The notes beneath the pieces were generated by a model. That model was not told the origin of the DNA and ran no database searches. It saw nothing but the letters and a program-made list of their open reading frames with translations. A program made the position numbers and the translations under genes. A DNA stretch of 64,000 nt from Catellatospora vulcania. Lineage in GTDB: Bacteria; Actinomycetota; Actinomycetes; Mycobacteriales; Micromonosporaceae. The stretch lies in NCBI RefSeq assembly GCF_009720385.1, contig NZ_WARX01000031.1:62001-126000 (forward strand), written 5' to 3'. Every line of letters starts with the position of its first letter. The first letter of the stretch is position 1. Positions 1-8,201 of this stretch are shown here, piece after piece.

Positions 1-1
1 C

Positions 2-295
2 AAACCCATGAGCGCAGTCGCCGCGGACGCGTTCACCGCGACGATGGCGCTGGCCGCCGCCGTGGACGCGGCCGGTTCTGCCGATCCCGCCGCGATCCGC
101 ACCGCGCTGCGCCGCACGTCACTGTCCGCGGTACAGATGATCATGCCGTGGGACGGGGTGCGGTTCGGCGACGACGGGCAGAACCAGTTCGCCGCCGCCG
201 TGGTCGAGCAGTGGCAGGACCGTGCCTACCGGCTGGTCTACCCGATCGAGCTGGCGTCGACACCGGCCCGCTGGAGCCCGGAGCCCAAGCCGTGA
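2..295 (+). CDS. LIV-type ABC transporter substrate-binding protein, C-terminal end (partial)
   Basis: Only the last 97 or so residues are in the window; the gene runs in from the left edge. The fragment (AADAFTATMALAAAVDAAG, then PWDGVRFGDDGQN and a closing YRLVYP strand) fits the C-terminal lobe of periplasmic binding proteins of the Leu/Ile/Val or amide type (Peripla_BP_6), where a late helix is followed by 'F d..G.n' and a final strand. The stop overlaps the GTG of the next gene by 4 bases, so it is the upstream member of the same operon. The ligand cannot be read from this fragment. Confidence 0.7.
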   Translation, partial: KPMSAVAADAFTATMALAAAVDAAGSADPAAIRTALRRTSLSAVQMIMPWDGVRFGDDGQNQFAAAVVEQWQDRAYRLVYPIELASTPARWSPEPKP

Positions 296-1566
296 CCAGC
301 CCGCCCCTGCTGCTGCGGGCCGCCGCGCTCGCCGACGGACGCCGGGTCGACGTGCGGATCGACACCGGGACGATCGAGCGGGTCGAACCGGCCGGCACTC
401 TGGACGCCACCGGCGCGCAGGTCGTCGACCTCGACGGGCATGTGCTGCTGCCCGCCCCGATGGAGATCCACGCCCACCTGGACAAGGCGCTGAGCGCCGA
501 CGCCGTGCCCAATCCGGCCGGGGACCTGTTCGGCGCGGTCACCGCGTGGCTGGCGTACCGGCCGTCGCTGACCCGCGAGCAGGTGGAGCACTCCGCCCGG
601 ACCGCGCTGCACGGCTACCTCGGCCACGGCGCCACGGCCGTGCGCACCCACGCCGACCTCGGCGACGGCATCGGCAAACGCGCGCTGCAGGCCGTGCTCG
701 CGGTCCGCGACGAGGCCGCCGCGCGGTGTGCGGTGCAGGTCACCGCGTTCGCGGCGGTGCCGCTGACCGGCGCCGCCGGAGCCGCCAACCGGGCGATGCT
801 GGCCGACGCGCTGGTCGCAGGCGCGGACGCGGTCGGGGCGTGCCCGGGGCTCGACCCCGACCCGGCCGGCTGCATCGCGATCTGCCTCGACCTGGCCGCA
901 CAGTACGGCGTCCCGCTCGACCTGCACGTCGACGAGTGGCTGCACCCCGACCCGTGCACGCTGGAACTGCTCGCCGACGCGGTCACCGCGACCGGGTTCC
1001 CGTACGGCGTGATCGCCGGGCACTGCGTCAGCCTCGGCATGATGGAACCCGACCGGGCCGGGAAGATCGCCGACAAGGTGGCCCGCGCCGGGATCGCCGT
1101 GGCCTGCCTGCCGCAGACCAACCTGTTCCTGCAGGGACGCGACCACGACCGGGCGGTGCCGCGCGGGCTGACCGCGCTGCGCACGCTGCGCGCCGCGGGT
1201 GTCACCGTCGCCGCGGGCGGCGACAACCTGCAGGATCCGTTCCAGCTCCTCGGCCGCGGCGACCCCCTGGAGACCGCCGCGCTGCTGGTGCTGGCCGGAC
1301 ACGACACCCCCGAGACCGCGTACGACGCGGTCAGCGCCCAGGCCCGGCGCGCCGCCGGGCTGCCCCCGGTCGCCGTCGCGCCGGGCTCGCCCGCCGAACT
1401 GCTGGCCGTACGCGCCGGTTCGCTGCGCGAGGCCCTGGCCACCGCGACCGCGCACCGGCTGGTGGTCCACGACGGGCGGATCGTCGCCCGCACCACGGTC
1501 ACCCGGCACGACCCGGACGACCACCCTGCACAGCCAGATTCTGCACAGATAGGACATACCGCGTGA
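292..1566 (+). CDS. Cytosine deaminase-like amidohydrolase
   Basis: A 424-residue metal-dependent amidohydrolase of the cytosine deaminase branch. The metal ligands are visible and spaced as in the E. coli enzyme: HAHLDK at 59-64, HVDE at 211-214, the AGHC histidine at 243 and GGDN with Asp310. An N-terminal beta segment and a C-terminal strand (RLVVHDGRIVAR) form the usual flanking sandwich. The GTG at 292 overlaps the previous stop (GTGA) and the length then matches the family. It lies between a binding-protein gene and a NitT/TauT-type transporter, so its substrate is probably an imported cyclic amide or N-heterocycle such as a pyrimidine, creatinine or a pterin. The exact substrate is inference; the fold and metal site are clear. 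Confidence 0.88.
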   Translation: MTSPPLLLRAAALADGRRVDVRIDTGTIERVEPAGTLDATGAQVVDLDGHVLLPAPMEIHAHLDKALSADAVPNPAGDLFGAVTAWLAYRPSLTREQVEHSARTALHGYLGHGATAVRTHADLGDGIGKRALQAVLAVRDEAAARCAVQVTAFAAVPLTGAAGAANRAMLADALVAGADAVGACPGLDPDPAGCIAICLDLAAQYGVPLDLHVDEWLHPDPCTLELLADAVTATGFPYGVIAGHCVSLGMMEPDRAGKIADKVARAGIAVACLPQTNLFLQGRDHDRAVPRGLTALRTLRAAGVTVAAGGDNLQDPFQLLGRGDPLETAALLVLAGHDTPETAYDAVSAQARRAAGLPPVAVAPGSPAELLAVRAGSLREALATATAHRLVVHDGRIVARTTVTRHDPDDHPAQPDSAQIGHTA

Positions 1567-2330
1567 CCGACGACGGCATCCCCGCCCTGACCATGGAGGC
1601 GGTCGGCCTGCGATATCCCGACGGCACGCTCGCCCTCGACGGGGTGAGCCTGCGGCTGGCCGCCGGCGAGTTCACCGCCGTGGTCGGGCCCTCCGGCTGC
1701 GGCAAGAGCACCCTGCTGCGGCTGGCCGCCGGTCTGCTCGCGCCGACCACGGGCACGGTCGCCCGCGCCACCGACCGGCTTGGTTTCGTGTTCCAGGATC
1801 CGACCCTGCTGCCCTGGCGCAGCGTACGGCGCAACGTCGAGCTGTCCGGCGAGCTGACCGGCGTCCCGGCACGTGAGCGCGGCGAGCGGGCCGCGGACGC
1901 GCTGCGCCGGGTCGGGCTGTCCCATGTCGCCGAAGCGCTGCCCGGCACCCTGTCCGGCGGTATGCGGATGCGGGTGTCGCTGGCCCGCACACTGACCGGC
2001 CGCCCCGACCTGATGCTGTTCGACGAGCCGTTCGGCTCCGTCGACGAGATCACCCGCGGCCGGCTCGGCGACGACCTGCAGGAGCTGTTCGCCGCGGACG
2101 GCTTCGCGGGCCTGCTGGTCACCCACTCCGTCGCCGAGGCCGTCTACCTGTCGCAGCGGGTGATCGTGATGGCCGACCGCCCGGGGCGGCTGGTCGGCGA
2201 GGTCGCGGTGCCGCTGCCGTACCCCCGGCTGCCCGAGGTGCGCTTCTCCCCCGCCTTCACCGAGCTGACCGCGCAGGTGACCGCCCTGCTCCAGGGCGGC
2301 GCCGCCGACCGCATCGAGGTGCCCGCATGA
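1563..2330 (+). CDS. ABC transporter ATP-binding protein, NitT/TauT type
   Basis: A 255-residue ATPase of the nitrate/sulfonate/thiamine-precursor importer family (SsuB/TauB/ThiZ). The Walker A motif GPSGCGKST sits near residue 40, the Q-loop is FVFQDPTLLPWRSV, the signature is LSGGMRMRVSLARTL and the Walker B is LMLFDEPFGSVDEITR followed by LVTHSVAEA. The GTG at 1563 overlaps the upstream stop by 4 bases and its own stop overlaps the permease start by 4 bases, so translation is coupled. It energises import by the following permease and binding lipoprotein. The LPWRSV stretch is characteristic of this subfamily. Confidence 0.93.
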   Translation: MTDDGIPALTMEAVGLRYPDGTLALDGVSLRLAAGEFTAVVGPSGCGKSTLLRLAAGLLAPTTGTVARATDRLGFVFQDPTLLPWRSVRRNVELSGELTGVPARERGERAADALRRVGLSHVAEALPGTLSGGMRMRVSLARTLTGRPDLMLFDEPFGSVDEITRGRLGDDLQELFAADGFAGLLVTHSVAEAVYLSQRVIVMADRPGRLVGEVAVPLPYPRLPEVRFSPAFTELTAQVTALLQGGAADRIEVPA

Positions 2331-3163
2331 CCCGCCCCAGCCGCCGACACAGCCTGACCCGCCAGTCGCGCCGGCTGGCCCCGCCCGCGGTGGTGGCCGC
2401 GCTCGTGCTGGCCGCGTGGTACTTCGGCAGCTACGTGCTGATCGACGCCGACCGGCGCTTCCTGCTGCCCGCGCCGCACGAGGTCGTCAAGGTCGGCTTC
2501 GGCGACCCGGCCAACCTCGCCGAGCTGCTGGCCGGGCTGCGGCTGTCCGCGGAGGTGGCGCTGACCGGGCTGCTCTGCGCCGCGGTGCTCGGCCTGGCGC
2601 TGGCGATCCTGATGAGCCAGGCGCGCTGGGTGGAGCGCTCGCTGTACCCGTACGCGGTGGCGCTGCAGACCGTGCCGATCCTGGCCCTGGTGCCGCTGCT
2701 CGGGTTCTGGTTCGGCTTCGGCTTCTCCAGCCGTGTCCTGACGTGCGTGCTGATCGCGCTGTTCCCGATCGTGGCCAACTCGCTGTTCGGCCTGCGCTCG
2801 GTCGACCCCGCGCTGCACGACCTGTTCACGCTGCACCGCGCCGGTCGGCTGACCCGGCTGGTCAAGTTGCAACTGCCCGCCGCGCTGCCGGCGATCCTGA
2901 CCGGGCTGCGGATCTCCGCCGGGGCGGCGGTCATCGGCGCGATCGTCGGCGACTTCTTCTTCCAGCAGGGCGATCCCGGCCTCGGCCAGCTCATCTACGT
3001 GTACCCGCGGCGGCTGCAGTCCGAGATGCTCTTCGCCGCGGTGTTCCTGGCGTCGGCGTTCGGCGTGGTCGTCTTCTGGCTCTTCGGCATCCTGGCCCGC
3101 CAGGCCACCTCCTGGCACACCTCGCAGCAGCGCCGGCCCTACACGGGCGGCGCGGCCCACTGA
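2327..3163 (+). CDS. ABC transporter permease, NitT/TauT type
   Basis: A 278-residue inner-membrane permease with about six hydrophobic segments. The cytoplasmic EAA-like loop is seen as LHRAGRLTRLVKLQLPAALPAILTGLR (shown here only as its pattern: L..AG......KLQLP.A.P.I..GLR), the contact site for the ATPase. The ATG overlaps the ATPase stop (ATGA). Family members such as SsuC and ThiX transport small anions, sulfonates or pyrimidine-like compounds. Nothing in the sequence narrows the ligand further than its neighbours do. Confidence 0.92.
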   Translation: MTRPSRRHSLTRQSRRLAPPAVVAALVLAAWYFGSYVLIDADRRFLLPAPHEVVKVGFGDPANLAELLAGLRLSAEVALTGLLCAAVLGLALAILMSQARWVERSLYPYAVALQTVPILALVPLLGFWFGFGFSSRVLTCVLIALFPIVANSLFGLRSVDPALHDLFTLHRAGRLTRLVKLQLPAALPAILTGLRISAGAAVIGAIVGDFFFQQGDPGLGQLIYVYPRRLQSEMLFAAVFLASAFGVVVFWLFGILARQATSWHTSQQRRPYTGGAAH

Positions 3164-3199
3164 CCGTCTCTCCCCACCCCCCTTCCTAAAAGGAGATAC

Positions 3200-4375
3200 A
3201 TGAACACCCTTCCCGCCTCGCGAAGGCTGCTGCGCCCAGCCGGCGCGGCGACCGCGCTGGTCGCGATGCTGCTGGCCGCGGGCTGCCAGTCCACCGAATC
3301 CCCCACGGCCCCGGCGCCCGGCGCGGGCAGCGGGTCGACCGACCTGGCCGCGGTGTGCCCGGCGACCGTGGTGGTGCAGGCGGCGTGGACACCCGAGGCT
3401 GAGCACGGCGCGCTCTACCACCTGCTGGGCCCCACTCCCACCATCGACGCCGCGGCCAAGAAGGTCACCGGGCCGCTGATGGCAGGCGGGCAGAGCACCG
3501 GCGTGAACATCGAGATCCGTGCGGGCGGTCCGGCGATCGGCTTCCAGAACGCCGGCGCGCAGATGTACGCCGACCCGTCGATCATGCTCGGCCAGGTGGC
3601 CACCGACGACGCCATCGGCCTGTCGGCCAAGCAGCCCGTCGTCGCGGTCGTCGCGCCGTTCGACATCGCGCCCTACATGATCATGTGGGACCCGGCGGCG
3701 AACCCGGGCTTCAACTCGATCGTCGACATCGGCAAGACGAGCACCCCGGTGCTGTTCTTCAACGGCGCGACCTACATGGACTACCTCACCGGCTCCGGCA
3801 TCCTGCGCCGCGGCCAGGTCGACGGCGCGTACGACGGCAGCCCGACCCGCTTCCTGTCCGAGAAGGGCAAGATCGCCCAGCAGGGCTTCGCCACCAACGA
3901 GCCGTTCGTGTACGAGAAGGCGCTGCCGCAGTGGAAGAAGCCGGTCAAGTTCCAGCTCATCCACGACACCGGCTACCCGATCTACCCTGAGGCCGTCGTG
4001 GTGCGCGCGGACAAGAAGGCCGAGCACGCCGCCTGCCTCAAGCGCCTGGTGCCGATCATCCAGCGCTCGCAGGTCGACTATGTGAAGAACTTCGCCGCGA
4101 CCAACGAGCTGATCATCAAGCTGAACGACGCGTACAAGGGTTTCCCGTACAGCAAGGAGCAGGCGGCCTTCAGCGTCGAGCAGCAGCTCAAGTTGAAGAT
4201 CGTCGGCAACGGCGGCAACGCCACCTTGGGCGACTTCGACGTCGACCGGGTCAAGCAGGTCATCGGCATCGTCGGCCCGATCTACGCCGGCCAGCGCAAG
4301 GAGGTCAAGGCGGGCCTGACCGCCCAGGACCTGGTGACCAACGAGTTCATCGACCCGGCGATCGGGCTGAGCTGA
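3200..4375 (+). CDS. ABC transporter substrate-binding lipoprotein, NMT1/THI5-like
   Basis: A 391-residue exported binding protein. A strong ribosome site (AAGGAG, 3190-3195) precedes the ATG. The signal peptide ends in LLAAGCQS, a lipobox with the Cys near residue 30 that would be acylated. The mature part shows the two-lobe type II binding fold, with stretches such as NIEIRAGGPAIGFQ and VVVRADKKAEH. It belongs with the ATPase and permease just upstream and would deliver the substrate handled by the amidohydrolase of the same operon. Ligand not determined. Confidence 0.88.
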   Translation: MNTLPASRRLLRPAGAATALVAMLLAAGCQSTESPTAPAPGAGSGSTDLAAVCPATVVVQAAWTPEAEHGALYHLLGPTPTIDAAAKKVTGPLMAGGQSTGVNIEIRAGGPAIGFQNAGAQMYADPSIMLGQVATDDAIGLSAKQPVVAVVAPFDIAPYMIMWDPAANPGFNSIVDIGKTSTPVLFFNGATYMDYLTGSGILRRGQVDGAYDGSPTRFLSEKGKIAQQGFATNEPFVYEKALPQWKKPVKFQLIHDTGYPIYPEAVVVRADKKAEHAACLKRLVPIIQRSQVDYVKNFAATNELIIKLNDAYKGFPYSKEQAAFSVEQQLKLKIVGNGGNATLGDFDVDRVKQVIGIVGPIYAGQRKEVKAGLTAQDLVTNEFIDPAIGLS

Positions 4376-4379
4376 CCTC

Positions 4380-5774
4380 GTGAGCACCGTGGAACCACCT
4401 CCGCTGGCGCAGGTCGCGCAGCGGGCGAGCCGCCGGGCCCCCGGCCCGGCGGCTCTCGCCGCCTTCCTCGACGCGCTCGCCGCCGCGCTGCCGGCCGACC
4501 GCCTCACCACCGTGGAGTCGGCACGGCTGGCCGCATCCCGCGACGGGGCCTACCTGTCACCGCTGCTGTCGGCCGTGCTGCCCGAGCGGCTCGCCGACGT
4601 CGTGGTGCGGCCGGTCGACACCGGGCAACTGCAGGCGGTGGTACGCCTCGCGCACGCGCACGGGGTGCCCGTGGTGCCCCGGGGCCGCGGCACCGGCAAC
4701 TACGGCCAGGCCGTGCCACTGGCCGGGGGTGTCGTGGTCGACCTCAGCGACGCCGATCGCATCCTCGAAGTCGGCAACGGCTGGATTCACGCGCAGGCCG
4801 GGGCCACCTTCGTCGCGCTGGAGGCGGCGGCCCGGCGCACCGGCCAGGAGATCGCGATGATGCCGACCACCGTCGGCAGCACCATCGGCGGCTTCCTCGG
4901 TGGCGGGGCGGGCGGGCTCGGCTCGATCGAGCACGGCTGGCTCTGGGACGGTTTCGTGCAGGCCCTGGACGTGGTCGGCTGCCCGCCGCAGGACCAGCCC
5001 CGCCGGGTGCACGGCGCGTTGTGCCTGCCGTACCTGCACGCGTACGGCGTCACCGGCATCATCGCCACCGCCACCGTCAAGCTCGCCCCGGCCCGGGACT
5101 GGACCGCGGTGCTCGCCTCGTTCCCCGGTCCCGCCGGAGCGGACGCGGCCCAGGCCGGGCTGGCCCTGCTGCGGCTGGATCCGCCGCCAAGGCTGGTGTC
5201 GCTGGACGAGCCGGCGCTGGTCGCCGCCTACCCCGCCGACCCGGCGCTGCCCGAGGGCAGGCACAGCCTGCGGGCCGTGGTGGACGCCGGTGTCGTGGAC
5301 GCCGTATCCGCAATGGTCGCCGCGCACGGCGGCCGGGTCGAGAAGGTCGACGCCGCGGCGGTCGGTCACGTGTCGACGCTGTCGTTCAACCACGTCACGC
5401 TGCGGGCCAAGAAGGCCCGGCCCGAGCTGTGCCACCTGCAGATCGGCGGGGCTCCGCTGGTCACCGACCCGGACGCGGTCCGGGCGGCGCTGCCGGGTGC
5501 GATGCTGCACCTCGACGGCATGCGCCCCTACCTCGACCCGGCCGACCCGGTGCGCGGGCGGGGCTTCGGCGGCCTGCTGCTGGCCCCGTTCCACGACGCG
5601 GCGACGCTGTACGCCGGTGTCCAGCGGCTCCGCGAGCTCGGTGTGCACGTCGTCGACCCGCACACCTGGCTGCTGGACGGCCCGGCCCTGCCCGGTATCC
5701 GCGCCGCCGCGGCAGCCAACGACCCGGACGGCCTGCTCAACCCCGGCAAGCTCCCGCTCGACGGAGCCGGCTGA
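4380..5774 (+). CDS. FAD-linked oxidase (GlcD/berberine-bridge type FAD-binding domain)
   Basis: A 464-residue flavoenzyme starting with GTG four bases after the lipoprotein stop. The PCMH-type FAD-binding domain is clear: PVVPRGRGTGNYGQAVPLAGG followed by VVDLSDADRI, then MPTTVGSTIGGFLGGGAGG for the second phosphate-binding loop near residue 165. The C-terminus ends in DPDGLLNPGKL, the usual last motif of this family, in which Asn-Pro-Gly contacts the flavin. It is the last gene of the operon and probably oxidises an intermediate of the same nitrogen-compound pathway. The substrate is unknown. The unrelated-looking middle, with FNHVTLRAKKARPELCH, is where substrate specificity would lie. Confidence 0.85.
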   Translation: MSTVEPPPLAQVAQRASRRAPGPAALAAFLDALAAALPADRLTTVESARLAASRDGAYLSPLLSAVLPERLADVVVRPVDTGQLQAVVRLAHAHGVPVVPRGRGTGNYGQAVPLAGGVVVDLSDADRILEVGNGWIHAQAGATFVALEAAARRTGQEIAMMPTTVGSTIGGFLGGGAGGLGSIEHGWLWDGFVQALDVVGCPPQDQPRRVHGALCLPYLHAYGVTGIIATATVKLAPARDWTAVLASFPGPAGADAAQAGLALLRLDPPPRLVSLDEPALVAAYPADPALPEGRHSLRAVVDAGVVDAVSAMVAAHGGRVEKVDAAAVGHVSTLSFNHVTLRAKKARPELCHLQIGGAPLVTDPDAVRAALPGAMLHLDGMRPYLDPADPVRGRGFGGLLLAPFHDAATLYAGVQRLRELGVHVVDPHTWLLDGPALPGIRAAAAANDPDGLLNPGKLPLDGAG

Positions 5775-5801
5775 GCACCGCGCCGCCGTCGATCGTCGGA
5801 G

Positions 5802-5854
5802 TTGCCAGGCACCTGTGCGAATGGCCGCACAAGATACGCACAGGTGCCCGGCAA
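5802..5854. terminator. Long imperfect inverted repeat after the FAD-oxidase operon
   Basis: Two 18-base arms (5802-5819 and 5837-5854) with one mismatch around a 17-base loop; the inner 12 bases GGCACCTGTGCG pair perfectly. It sits 28 bases past the oxidase stop and upstream of the next promoter. It could end the operon transcript. The loop is long and there is no U-run, so a protein-binding site is the alternative. Confidence 0.5.
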
Positions 5855-5875
5855 GTCGAGTGACCTTGCGGCCGC

Positions 5876-5904
5876 TTGACACGACCGCGCCGACACGGAT
5901 AGAC
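5876..5904 (+). promoter_or_regulatory. Candidate sigma-70-type promoter of the sulfotransferase gene
   Basis: A perfect TTGACA at 5876-5881 is followed 17-18 bases later by ATAGAC/TAGACA (5899-5905). The sulfotransferase start at 5945 is about 35 bases further on. Judged from sequence only. Confidence 0.45.
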
Positions 5905-5944
5905 ACATGCGACTGTGACTTTCTGTCGACATGTGGAGCACTCA

Positions 5945-6805
5945 ATGTTGCGCGCCTTCTTCGGACGCCACAAGACCGCCTCGACCTGGGCGCGCAGCAT
6001 CCTGCACGACGCGGCCCACGCGCTCGGCCTGAAGGTGCTGACCCTGCACGTGCCCGCCCAGTGGGCCGGCCACGCCACCGTGGGCGACTACGTCCGGGCG
6101 CAACAGCCGGACCTCCTGGTGATGACGAACGTGACCCAGGCCCAGTTCGACACGCTGCCGCCGCTGCGTGGCCTCAACGTCATCCGCGACCCGCGCGACA
6201 TCATCGTCTCGGGGTACTTCAGCCACCTGCACAGCCACCCCGAGAAGCTGATGGGCAACACCTGGACCGAGCTGGTCGAGCACCGGCGCGTGCTGACCGA
6301 GTCCGACACCGAGGCCGGGCTGCTGGCCGAGATCGAGTTCAGTGGCCTGTTCCTGGACCCGATGCGCGAGTGGACCTACGCCAACCCGGGCGTGCTGGAG
6401 CTGCGCATGGAGGACATGGTCGCCGACCCGCTCGCGACCTGGACCAGCGCGCTGACCCACCTCGACCTGCTGGCCGCACCGGACGCCCTCGACCGCGTAC
6501 GGCACGCGGCGTGCACGTGGAACCTGGCCGACCGCCGCGCGACGCCGCACGCGACGGCCCGGGTACGCCGGTTCCTGCCCCGGCTGCCCCTGCGCCGCCT
6601 GCCGCAGGCGTACGCGGCCGACGCCCTGGCCCGGTTCTCCTTCGAGCGGCTGTCGCAGGGACGGCGGCCCGGCGAGGAGGACGTGCACAGCCACTACCGG
6701 CGCGGGGTGGCCGGGGACTGGCGCAATCACCTGACCGAGGTGCACCTCAAAGCCATCGACGCACGGTACGGCGACATCGTGCAGCAACTCGGCTACGCAG
6801 CGTGA
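5945..6805 (+). CDS. PAPS-dependent sulfotransferase domain protein
   Basis: A 286-residue protein. The N-terminal GRHKTASTW (7-15) fits the 5'-phosphosulfate loop of sulfotransferases, and RDPRDIIVSGYFSH (about 82-95) fits the 3'-phosphate-binding motif. It would move a sulfuryl group from PAPS to a small molecule or carbohydrate in the cytoplasm. I chose the ATG at 5945 because GGAG lies 6 bases upstream and the P-loop then starts at residue 7; a GTG at 5915 is also in frame. It is followed by a P450 and a neocarzinostatin-like protein, which suggests secondary metabolism, but the acceptor is unknown. Confidence 0.82.
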   Translation: MLRAFFGRHKTASTWARSILHDAAHALGLKVLTLHVPAQWAGHATVGDYVRAQQPDLLVMTNVTQAQFDTLPPLRGLNVIRDPRDIIVSGYFSHLHSHPEKLMGNTWTELVEHRRVLTESDTEAGLLAEIEFSGLFLDPMREWTYANPGVLELRMEDMVADPLATWTSALTHLDLLAAPDALDRVRHAACTWNLADRRATPHATARVRRFLPRLPLRRLPQAYAADALARFSFERLSQGRRPGEEDVHSHYRRGVAGDWRNHLTEVHLKAIDARYGDIVQQLGYAA

Positions 6806-6840
6806 GTCGTCCATCCGACACAGCCGCCTTTAATTGATGA

Positions 6841-6860
6841 CTGTCAATATTATGTGACAG
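6841..6860. promoter_or_regulatory. AT-rich palindrome touching the P450 start codon
   Basis: CTGTCA and TGACAG (6841-6846, 6855-6860) flank an 8-base AT-rich centre, and the GTG start of the P450 follows directly at 6861. AT-rich sequence is rare here. The shape suits an operator for a small dimeric repressor. It also replaces a normal ribosome site, since no purine-rich stretch precedes the GTG. Confidence 0.4.
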
Positions 6861-8072
6861 GTGTCCACTGCTGCCACATTCCAGGCCCTGCGCACCGAAG
6901 AGGGCCGCCGCAACCCGTACCCGCACTACGCCGCCCTGCACGCCACCGGCCCGGTCGCGCCACTGACCGGCTCGTACGCGGCGTCGGTGCACGGCTACGA
7001 CGCGGTCTGCCGCGTGCTGCGCGACCCCGCGTTCCGGGTCCTGGACGCCGAACGGCTGAGCCGGCTGATGCCGTCCTGGCAGGAGCACCCGTCGCTGACC
7101 GTCCTGATGAACTCGATCATGTTCACGAACGGCGACCAGCACGCGCGCAAGCGCCGCCTGATCACCCGCGAGTTCACCGCCCGCCGGGTCGCCGCGCTGG
7201 CCGACACCGTCACCAGCCAGGTCGACCGGCTGCTCGACGGCATCGCCGAACTGGGCGCGTCAGGCGCCCAGGTCGACTTCATGAAGGAGTTCGCGTTCCC
7301 GCTGCCGTCGAACGTCATCGGCGAGCTGCTCGGCGTGCCCGCCGAGGACCGGGCCTGGTTCCAGCCCCACGTCACGGCGATCGGCGCGGTGCTGGACGCC
7401 GGAGGCGACAGCAAATACCCGCCGGCGGACAAGGCGGCGGCCGAACTCAGCGCCTACTTCGCCGACCTGGTGCGGCAGCGGCGGCAGGATCCCCGCGACG
7501 ACCTGGTGACGCTGCTGTCCGCCGCGGGCGAGGACGAGGACACGCTGACCCACGAGGAGCTGCTGTCGGCGCTGGTGCTGGTGTTCAACGCCGGTTTCGA
7601 GACCACCACCCACTTGCTCGGCAACGGGCTGGAGGTGCTGCTGCGCCACCCGGCGGCGGCGAAGCGGCTACGGGAGCAGCCGGAACTCGCGGCCCCCTAC
7701 GTCGACGAGTTCCTGCGCCTGGAGGCGCCGGCGCAGCTGACCACCCGGTGGACCGCTGTCGACACCGAGATCGAGGGCGTCGCCGTGCCGGCGGGCTCCA
7801 CGGTCCTGGTCCTGCTGGGCGCGGCCAACCGCGACCCCGCACGGTTCCCCGAGCCGGACGAGTTCCGGCCCGACCGCGCCGACAACGCGCACCTGACCTT
7901 CAGCGCCGGCGCGCACTTCTGTCCCGGCGCGCTGCTCACCACCACCGAGGCGCAGCTCGCCTTCCCCCGCCTGCTGGCCCGCTTCCCCGGGCTGGCCCTC
8001 GCCGGCGAACCCGTCTACCGCTCCCAGCTGACCCTGCGCGGCCATACGCACCTGCCGATAACCGTGGCGTGA
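6861..8072 (+). CDS. Cytochrome P450
   Basis: A 403-residue soluble bacterial P450. The I-helix oxygen-binding motif AGFETTT is at 244-250, the K-helix ExxR is EFLR at 283-286, and the haem loop is FSAGAHFCPG with Cys354 as the thiolate ligand. It is a monooxygenase or oxidase taking electrons from a ferredoxin; no ferredoxin gene is adjacent. The GTG start has no clear ribosome site and abuts a palindrome. The neighbours (sulfotransferase, neocarzinostatin-like protein, ketosynthase III) point to tailoring of a natural product, though no assembly-line genes are in the window. Confidence 0.93.
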   Translation: MSTAATFQALRTEEGRRNPYPHYAALHATGPVAPLTGSYAASVHGYDAVCRVLRDPAFRVLDAERLSRLMPSWQEHPSLTVLMNSIMFTNGDQHARKRRLITREFTARRVAALADTVTSQVDRLLDGIAELGASGAQVDFMKEFAFPLPSNVIGELLGVPAEDRAWFQPHVTAIGAVLDAGGDSKYPPADKAAAELSAYFADLVRQRRQDPRDDLVTLLSAAGEDEDTLTHEELLSALVLVFNAGFETTTHLLGNGLEVLLRHPAAAKRLREQPELAAPYVDEFLRLEAPAQLTTRWTAVDTEIEGVAVPAGSTVLVLLGAANRDPARFPEPDEFRPDRADNAHLTFSAGAHFCPGALLTTTEAQLAFPRLLARFPGLALAGEPVYRSQLTLRGHTHLPITVA

Positions 8073-8201
8073 CGCCGCACAGCCGACTCCCGACACCTCC
8101 GGAAGGTTGGCGTCTGTCGTTGTCGGACAGTCGACATCCACCGGACGTGCTCCTTCCCCGAGACTACGACGATGGTCCTTCTACGGGGAAAGGCTCATCT
8201 G

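Noticed and set aside
2144-4510. A 788-residue open frame on the minus strand
   Set aside because: Antisense to the ABC transporter genes, with low-complexity composition and no motifs.
8114-8130. CTGTC-N7-GACAG inverted repeat before the neocarzinostatin-like gene
   Set aside because: Five-base arms are expected by chance, and spacing differs from the palindrome at 6841.
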